The notes beneath the pieces were generated by a model, which saw only the letters and a program-made list of their open reading frames with translations, did no database searches and was not told the origin of the DNA. Source: Enterobacter hormaechei subsp. hoffmannii (GTDB lineage Bacteria > Pseudomonadota > Gammaproteobacteria > Enterobacterales > Enterobacteriaceae). Taken from it: a DNA stretch of 64,000 bases. The position numbers were made by a program, and so were the translations under genes. Shown piece after piece: positions 58,913-64,000 of this stretch; position 1 is the first letter of the stretch, and every line of letters begins with the position of its first letter. The stretch is taken from assembly GCF_001729745.1 (NCBI RefSeq), contig NZ_CP017187.1, positions 62,001 to 126,000 of the forward strand, in the 5' to 3' direction.

Positions 58913-60931
58913 TTAAGCAGCGTGGTCAGTGGTATCAGCGTCGGATTCAGTGGCTTCTTCAGCCTCAGCGGCTGGCGCAGGGCGCACCATCCAGTCAGGC
59001 AGCCAGCCCTGAGCATTCAGATCCTGTTCGGCGGCCTTCGCCGCATCGCGGCGCTTGAGCTTCACAATCTCTCCGGCGCGGGCACTGAGTCCGGCTTCTT
59101 CATAGGCTTTGCCAATCTGGGCGATGGTGAGCTTGCCGAAGTAGCTCTCTGCACCCGGTTGCCACCACTTGCGCAGGTCAAAGTCCAGCGCTGCTTCCAG
59201 CGCGTCCAGCTCACTGGTGTCCGTGCGGTTATACAGGCGTTCCTGAATGCCGTTAATACCATGCGCCGCACAGAATCCCAGCAGGGTGTTCACCTGCTCT
59301 GCTGACCATGACAGCAGCCAGGTGAAATCGAGATGCCAGTTTTCTGGCAGCGTTGCCTGAAGCGCTTTTTTCTGTGCATTGAGCGCCGTCAGCGCCTTCC
59401 CTTCTTCTCCGGATGGAGCCAGTGATGCAAGGTGGTGCTGATTCGAGGTCACATATGCTTTCAGCGGTTCGCTGCGTTTACCGTAGCTGCGGTCAAACAT
59501 ACTGAGGCACAGTGTCCACGTCAGCAGCGCCACCGACACGTCGGGACGACCCGCCAGTTCGGCCTGAACGGCAAGAGTGCGCTCCGCAGACATGGCCTTA
59601 ACCAGCGTTGCCGGATAGGCATCAGCGGGGATTTCAGGCGTGGTGTATGTGATCACTTTACTTTCACGTTCCTGACGCGCCTGTTCTTCTGCTGCCCGGT
59701 CTTCGTCGGTCAGCCTGCGGATACCAGGCTGAACCTGAAAACTGTCACCATCCCATGACACCCAGATACCGTGCGCGGCGCGAAATTCCGGCGTGGCTTC
59801 GCGATACTCCGCCTCGCAGTAAATGTCATCGATCTGCTGCTGAAGCTCGTATTCGTCATCGTAGGTTTCAGTAGCTTCCATTTGTTCTTCCAGCTCACTG
59901 ACACGCTTCTGTTCTTCTTCCGTCAGGACAGCTTTCGGCATGGCAAAACGGTACAGTTCACCGTCCTCACCGCTGGCGCGCAGTTCCGTCATGCGGAACT
60001 CAGCCCAGCCCCAGCCCTGCTCCTGCTTAACGCGGGCGGCGAGCACGGTAAGCTTGCCAGCCAGCAGGGATCTCACCAGCGCCGCATCGGCAAAGGTACT
60101 GTCCCTGTCGCTGAACAGATCGGCGGTCAGCGTACCGCCAGCGGCGGTATAGGCTTCCTCGCCCACATACTCAAACATCGGGTGGCTGATGGCCATCTTG
60201 TCGTCAGTCACCATTTTGCGAAGTGTATGGGGCATTGGCATACTGCCGTTCCACTGTGCCTTCGCTTCTTCCCAGACCTGTAGCTGCCGTTCATGAGTGT
60301 CGGCAAGGGTCATCACTTCACAATGCTCAAGGGTGATTTCATCCCGCGCCAGCGCATCAAGCAGGGAGGGGGCAAGATTCGCCAGCTTCAGGCAGCGCTG
60401 AACGTGGCGCGGGTGGTAGCCCATCAGTGCGCCGATCTGAGAGGCCGTTTTACCTTCCTGCTGAAGGGTACGAAAACCGATAATCTGCTCGGCGGGATGC
60501 ATGTTTTTACGTCGGCCGTTCTCGATCATCGAGGCCGCCACAGCCATCTCCACGGGCAGGACTTTCACCGGAACAAACGGCGTGTCTGCATCAAGTACAC
60601 CGCGCATCACCAGAATGCCTGTGCCTCTGCGACGACCTTCCCCGCCGACAATGCCGATCGTACCGTCCGGCAGTTCTGCACCGATCAGGTTTTGCAGGAT
60701 GCCCATTGCCTGAATGCTGTCTGCCATCTCTTCCACTTCCTGATCGGTATGCGGAATGATGCGCGTGTTTAAGTCAGTGCGTGACAGGCGTGAGTACGGG
60801 AAGATTTGCACGGGCGTATCTGCGAGCAGCTGGACGAGCTTCTCCTCGCCAGACTGCACGATTTTTTCCGCAGATTTTGTCTGACGGGTGGTCCTGGCTG
60901 GTTTTTTTGCCGTAGTATTGGTGGCGACCAT
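58913..60931 (-). CDS. ParB/RepB/Spo0J-domain protein of the leading region (YubM-like)
   Basis: The 672-aa protein has a ParB/Srx-type N-terminal domain (residues about 40-150: DLNTRIIPHTDQEVEEMADSIQAMGILQNLI, then GIVGGEGRRRG). A helix-turn-helix follows (KTASQIGALMGYHPRHVQRCLKLANLAPSLLDALARDEI). The long C-terminal domain ends acidic (EATESDADTTDHAA). In F the equivalent lies between ssb and psiB. It is not next to a parA gene, so it is not a partition ParB. It may bind or cut DNA, or act as a CTP-binding clamp. GAGGTAAAAATT precedes the ATG. Confidence 0.88.
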   Translation of the reverse strand: MVATNTTAKKPARTTRQTKSAEKIVQSGEEKLVQLLADTPVQIFPYSRLSRTDLNTRIIPHTDQEVEEMADSIQAMGILQNLIGAELPDGTIGIVGGEGRRRGTGILVMRGVLDADTPFVPVKVLPVEMAVAASMIENGRRKNMHPAEQIIGFRTLQQEGKTASQIGALMGYHPRHVQRCLKLANLAPSLLDALARDEITLEHCEVMTLADTHERQLQVWEEAKAQWNGSMPMPHTLRKMVTDDKMAISHPMFEYVGEEAYTAAGGTLTADLFSDRDSTFADAALVRSLLAGKLTVLAARVKQEQGWGWAEFRMTELRASGEDGELYRFAMPKAVLTEEEQKRVSELEEQMEATETYDDEYELQQQIDDIYCEAEYREATPEFRAAHGIWVSWDGDSFQVQPGIRRLTDEDRAAEEQARQERESKVITYTTPEIPADAYPATLVKAMSAERTLAVQAELAGRPDVSVALLTWTLCLSMFDRSYGKRSEPLKAYVTSNQHHLASLAPSGEEGKALTALNAQKKALQATLPENWHLDFTWLLSWSAEQVNTLLGFCAAHGINGIQERLYNRTDTSELDALEAALDFDLRKWWQPGAESYFGKLTIAQIGKAYEEAGLSARAGEIVKLKRRDAAKAAEQDLNAQGWLPDWMVRPAPAAEAEEATESDADTTDHAA

Positions 60932-60998
60932 AATTTTTACCTCTCAGTGATAATTGTGGTTAGCCGTGGCCGGATTGCCCTCCGGTCACGGCACTCGG

Positions 60999-61364
60999 TT
61001 AACCGGTAATGCGTTTGGGGTGTGCTGCCAGTGCTGCAAAGGACGGATAGCCATCAAGAACCTGCATCATGACTTTTGCCCCTTCCAGCATCGCTTTATC
61101 CGTTACGCTGCCGCTGTTTTCACACACGTTGATCGTTGCCACGATCCCCGATTTCACATCTGAAAAACGCTCATACATGCGGTTGCTGAACAGGACACGT
61201 TTGCCTCCTGCCATCACCTGCCAGTTGTTGCAGTCATTAAATCGGGTGTCCACGTTGTCAAACTCGACCACGTGGGTGTCGCTGGCCTGAATGCGCAGCA
61301 GCTTCACGATTTCTGTGCTCTGCCCGACCTTACGGGTCGCCGGACGGGTGTTAAGGTTCTGCAT
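60999..61364 (-). CDS. Hypothetical leading-region protein, 121 aa
   Basis: AGAAGGAGGAAAC precedes the ATG at 61364. The soluble alpha/beta protein (EIVKLLRIQASDTHVVEFDNVDTRFNDCNNWQVMAGGKRVLFSNRMYERFSDVKSG) is not SSB, although in F ssb occupies a similar place before the ParB-like gene. No family is recognised with certainty. It is likely co-expressed with the ParB-like gene and psiBA from the repeat at 61625-62158. Confidence 0.7.
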   Translation of the reverse strand: MQNLNTRPATRKVGQSTEIVKLLRIQASDTHVVEFDNVDTRFNDCNNWQVMAGGKRVLFSNRMYERFSDVKSGIVATINVCENSGSVTDKAMLEGAKVMMQVLDGYPSFAALAAHPKRITG

Positions 61365-61407
61365 GTTTCCTCCTTCTCTGGGTTAAGGCCGGACATCCGG
61401 CCTCCGG

Positions 61408-61680
61408 TTAAAGCTGCACGTATTGCAGGTTGCGTTTCAGTTCAAACAGAAAATCAGGCTCAAAAGACCAGGCGCGCCAGTTAAGCGTTCCGTTGGTGCG
61501 GATCTCCACCTGCACGTCGCCGTATCGGGACACATCGGATACGGTGACGGTGACCCCCGTTTTCAGCGCAGTGGCCTGAGCCACCCATTCCCGCGCGACA
61601 GAAACAGGGTTTTGTTCTTCCCCCATCTTCCTGGAAGATTCTTGAGCGGCGGTTTTGACGTTGACGTTTCGTGTGTGCAT
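61408..61680 (-). CDS. Leading-region protein with repeat-encoded N-terminus, copy 3 (90 aa)
   Basis: From ATG 61680 the protein begins MHTRNVNVKTAAQESSRKMG and continues with unique sequence (SVAREWVAQATALKTGVTVTVSDVSRYGDVQVEIRTNGTLNWRAWSFEPDFLFELKRNLQ). This reads as a small beta-rich domain. It is first in the cluster that includes the 121-aa gene, the ParB-like gene and psiBA. Function unknown. Confidence 0.75.
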   Translation of the reverse strand: MHTRNVNVKTAAQESSRKMGEEQNPVSVAREWVAQATALKTGVTVTVSDVSRYGDVQVEIRTNGTLNWRAWSFEPDFLFELKRNLQYVQL

Positions 61681-62158
61681 CCTGGTTTTCTCCTGTGGTG
61701 ATGGTTGTCCATCTCCCTGGTGAGTTCTCTCGCGGCAAAGGGCAAAGGAGCAACGGCGAAGGGAGGAAGGAAAGGGGCGGAGACTAAAGTTTTTGCGGCA
61801 CGCAAAAAGTTTTGGCGGAGTGCATTTCACCCCTTGGATGACGACCCGACGGTGCTACGACAAGCCCTCCGCGTGAGGACGCACGGGTGATGGCTTCACC
61901 GGGGGAACAGGATGCACACACCCGACACGTCGGAACGGCGTGGCGCCATTAAAGCGACGGCATCAGCCGGCGCGGTGAAGGCGTTCCGGACGGCACGGCC
62001 GGAGAAGCCGCAGCCTTTGACCTTTGCCATCAGACCCTAGCCGTATGGCCCGAAACCCGCAGGGGTTCGGCGGAGCCTGGCGGGTGCGCAGCGGCCGCCC
62101 TGGCGGAGTGGGGCTCGACGACCGGACAGCAGCGCTGGCCGGGAGCCGAAGGGGGCCA
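61625..62158. repeat. Long direct repeat, copy 3
   Basis: It shares 534 bp with copies 1 and 2. Homology ends after GAAGGGGGCCA, earlier than between copies 1 and 2 (which also share CATCGCCCTGCCCTGTTTTCGGG). At the compared variable positions it agrees with copy 1. Confidence 0.7.
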
Positions 62159-62416
62159 GAAGAGGGATTCAGGTGTTTTCAGAGGATTTGCTGATCGGGT
62201 TTCAGAGCTGGCGACCACGCCACGCCACGCCACACCACACAGGACCGTATCCGTGACAATTTGCCCTCACAATGGCTTTCATCTGCATCGCCCCGGGCTA
62301 ACATCAGGGCGGGAGGGGGCAGCGCCGCAGGCGCTGGCCTTGCCGCCCCGTCAGCCCGAAGGGATGACAGGGTTTTCGCGCGCGAACAGGCGGCGCATAT
62401 GCCCCGCCCGGATTAT
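62159..62416. other. Noncoding interval with CACGC microrepeat and double hairpin
   Basis: No gene is seen. CCACGCCACGCCACGCCAC (near 62214-62235) is a short tandem repeat. The third double hairpin lies at 62321-62368 (AGCGCC-GCA-GGCGCT, then GTCAGCCC-GAA-GGGATGAC). Confidence 0.5.
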
Positions 62417-62614
62417 TTATTGTCCGTCGCCCTCACCGCCCTGGAGAATGAAGTGGCCGCAAAGATAGACGGCGCACTGGCGGGTAGCAGATTCGCAGAT
62501 CTCATCCAGCACTTTCGCTGTGGTTACAGGGCTGAGTCCGGATTCGCGACGTCGCTCGTTGATGAGCGTTTTATACTGGTGCAGGATACTGCGGGTTTCC
62601 GGTGACAGTTGCAT
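62417..62614 (-). CDS. Hypothetical protein, 65 aa
   Basis: AAGGAGAACACC precedes the ATG at 62614. Helical protein with two cysteines (EICESATRQCAVYLCGHFI). It lies downstream of the 136-aa gene in the same direction. Function unknown. Confidence 0.6.
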   Translation of the reverse strand: MQLSPETRSILHQYKTLINERRRESGLSPVTTAKVLDEICESATRQCAVYLCGHFILQGGEGDGQ

Positions 62615-62663
62615 GGTGTTCTCCTTTTTTCAGTTTCCGGAGGCAACGCCTCCGGCTTCTCTG

Positions 62664-63074
62664 TCAGGCCTCAAGCGCAGCGCGCAGGCTCATCATGACG
62701 TCGTTTTCTTCTTTCAGGGTTTCTTCTGCTGATCCGCCGCCATCCTCCGCGCATACGGCGATACGCTGCATCTCCCGTCCTGCAAGCTGCATGACTAAGG
62801 CCAGCGATTTCGCGGGAATAGTCACGGTTCGCTTCTCGCGTCGCTCATCGAGCATGGTTTCGACTATCGCCCGTATCTGGCCGATATCCGCGCCACTTTC
62901 AAGGCAGGAACTTAGCCGACGCAAGACTTCATCCAGTTCCTCATCGGTTAAATCCCAGTCAAGGCAGACGCAACGAATGTCATTTCGATTCCAGCAGGCG
63001 AAAACGTATTTCTCGCCATCGAGGTCGGAATGTCTGAACATTTCAAGGGCAATTTCTCTTGCTGTACCAATCAT
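62664..63074 (-). CDS. Possible DUF1380-type leading-region protein, 136 aa
   Basis: The start at 63074 has AAAGGAGAAAAA upstream. The sequence MIGTAREIALEMFRHSDLDGEKYVFACWNRNDIRCVCLDWDLTDEELDEVLRRLSS resembles DUF1380 proteins of IncF leading regions in length and layout, as far as I can judge by eye. A longer frame to 63119 extends into the preceding gene. Function unknown. Adjacent to the ArdB-like gene. Confidence 0.6.
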   Translation of the reverse strand: MIGTAREIALEMFRHSDLDGEKYVFACWNRNDIRCVCLDWDLTDEELDEVLRRLSSCLESGADIGQIRAIVETMLDERREKRTVTIPAKSLALVMQLAGREMQRIAVCAEDGGGSAEETLKEENDVMMSLRAALEA

Positions 63075-63115
63075 TTTTTCTCCTTTTATCGGGCGGCATC
63101 GCCGCCCGTAGTCAG

Positions 63116-63544
63116 TCAATCAAGGGCACGCCAGATGGTGGCTCTTTCCGGATGGGTGTCGGCAAATGCCATAAGCTGCTCATAACGGCGGCAGAAGTGG
63201 CGGCACAGTTCTTCATGGTCATGGTTGCTGTGGTGCCAGCTACGGTGATTCAGTACCAATGCCGTGAGGATGATCCCCGCTACTTCCCCGCTGACAGTCT
63301 GCTCAAACCAGTTATCCGGATTGCACAGGGTCAGGCTCTCCACATCCGGAGCCATAAATCCGCCCCCGTCCGGCAGCCGGTAAAACTGCCAGAATCCTCC
63401 CTGATACTCGGGGCAGTAGCGCTGGGCGTAGGCGTACACGGACGCCTCGGACGTCATAAAATCGCCGCCAAACAAATCAGGCAGGAAAGTCAGGCGCTGC
63501 GCACCCTCAAGACGAACAGCATCACAGGTCACGGTCTGGTTCAT
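63116..63544 (-). CDS. ardB: ArdB/KlcA-type antirestriction protein
   Basis: From ATG 63544 (GTGGAGGATCT upstream) the protein is 142 aa. The family core is present: RLTFLPDLFGGDFMTSEASVYAYAQRYCPEYQGGFWQFYRLPDGGGFMAPD, then SGEVAGIILTALVLNHRSW. ArdB/KlcA proteins protect incoming DNA from type I restriction without mimicking DNA charge. Its place in the leading region fits early action in the recipient. The frame continues upstream to 63622 without a start signal. Confidence 0.9.
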   Translation of the reverse strand: MNQTVTCDAVRLEGAQRLTFLPDLFGGDFMTSEASVYAYAQRYCPEYQGGFWQFYRLPDGGGFMAPDVESLTLCNPDNWFEQTVSGEVAGIILTALVLNHRSWHHSNHDHEELCRHFCRRYEQLMAFADTHPERATIWRALD

Positions 63545-63898
63545 AGATCCTCCACGGTTAACATATTCTCGGTTCCGGCATCGCCGTGACGACACGACAG
63601 ACCGGCGAAAAGCGGAGGACACAGGGGCGACGCCGCAAGCCGCAGCGCAAAGCCTTCACGGGCTGAATGCACCGTGAAGGGTGCGAACGGGTGAGGACGG
63701 AGGCGTCAGCGAACCCTTTTGGCCGATGCGGCCGGGCTACAGTGAAGTCACGGCGCATGCCGTCACCGCACGGAGCTTCAGGGGAGTTTCATTGTCCCGA
63801 CGTGGCCCGGAGGGCGGCGGCGGATAAAAGCGGAAGACACTGACATCCTTTTCGCAGTGGATAGCCACCGGTTGCCGGGGCGTTACCCCGGCGTTCTC
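63545..63898. other. Noncoding GC-rich interval, possible further regulatory element
   Basis: Some 350 bp upstream of the ArdB-like gene have no convincing gene. The DNA is GC-rich with dyad-like GGCTGAATGCACC/GGTGCGAACGG segments and GCCGATGCGGCCGGGC. It is in the place where a promoter for the ardB group would be, but it is not a copy of the long repeat. Confidence 0.4.
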
Positions 63899-64000
63899 TC
63901 AGGCGGCCAGCGCCTCCTGTAAGGCGCGAACGTTATTCAGCTCATCCCTGACAGATTCCGGCTCCTGCCGCCCGGCTTCCCAGGCCATACCGATCCGGTT
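63899..64000 (-). CDS. 3' end of a gene cut by the window edge
   Basis: The last 33 codons (M A W E A G R Q E P E S V R D E within them, ending R A L Q E A L A A) and a TGA are visible on the minus strand. The composition is helical and acidic. The gene continues beyond 64000 and is not identifiable from this part. Confidence 0.55.
   Translation of the reverse strand, partial: NRIGMAWEAGRQEPESVRDELNNVRALQEALAA

Noticed and set aside
62214..62238. CACGC tandem microrepeat as possible iteron array
   Set aside because: Too short (about four imperfect units) and not next to a replication gene.

Overview
The window is part of a large conjugative IncF-type plasmid of the Enterobacterales. It has a complete F-like transfer region, a RepFIIA-family replicon, an F-type oriT and leading region (psiA, psiB, ardB-like gene, hok/sok), and an arsenic-resistance operon. 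The small genes placed among the tra genes and the dispersed F-like gene order point to a Klebsiella/Enterobacter-type host rather than to the classical E. coli F or R100 plasmids. That host guess is inference. No chromosomal genes, tRNA, rRNA or CRISPR arrays were seen.

Layout. (1) 1-7.4 kb: an ars operon on the minus strand (arsR, thioredoxin-type arsC, arsD, arsA, arsB, glutaredoxin-type arsC, a second low-molecular-weight-phosphatase-type arsC, and a phosphatase-like gene running off the left edge). A divergent ECF sigma factor and a truncated ArsP-type permease follow. The block ends at a 38-bp Tn3-family-like terminal inverted repeat (7392-7429) that interrupts a small gene. (2) 7.4-13 kb: plasmid accessory DNA with small unknown genes, a second related repeat end, a higB/higA toxin-antitoxin pair, a secreted nuclease, and traX displaced to the plus strand. 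(3) 13-15.3 kb: RepFIIA-type replicon, with oriR, repA, the tap leader and the CopA antisense RNA, but no recognisable copB. (4) 15.7-48.7 kb: transfer operon on the minus strand in the order traA-L-E-K-B-(small genes)-V-C-trbI-W-(small genes)-U-trbC-N-F-(trbA-like, traQ-like)-trbB-H-G-S-T-D-I, with a DsbA/ScsC-like thiol protein after traI. (5) 48.7-51.1 kb: control and origin of transfer, with a divergent tandem ribbon-helix-helix (TraY-like) gene, traM, TraM-type repeats, an F/R1-like nic region and a lytic transglycosylase. No traJ or finO is visible. (6) 51.1-64 kb: leading region, with nearly all genes on the minus strand.

The most distinctive feature is in the leading region. A 0.53-0.57 kb element occurs three times in direct orientation (about 52.2, 55.4 and 61.6 kb). 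Each copy contains the ribosome binding site, start codon and first 15 codons of the adjoining minus-strand gene, so three otherwise unrelated small proteins share the same N-terminus. From the nic orientation the transferred strand is the plus strand. The repeats would then be positioned as Frpo/ssi-like single-stranded promoters that express the leading genes as soon as the strand enters the recipient. A plus-strand gene at 56.1-56.6 kb, bracketed by two nearly identical 30-bp palindromes, sits next to the middle copy and looks like an inserted cassette.

The genes work together as follows. TraM, the TraY-like protein and TraI process oriT, and TraD couples it to the TraB/C/K/V/E/L/W/U/F/H/G/N machine with TraA pilin. 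The leading region (PsiA/B, ArdB-like, ParB-like, the tagged proteins) would protect incoming DNA. Hok/Sok and HigBA stabilise the plasmid, and the ars module supplies resistance to arsenite and arsenate.
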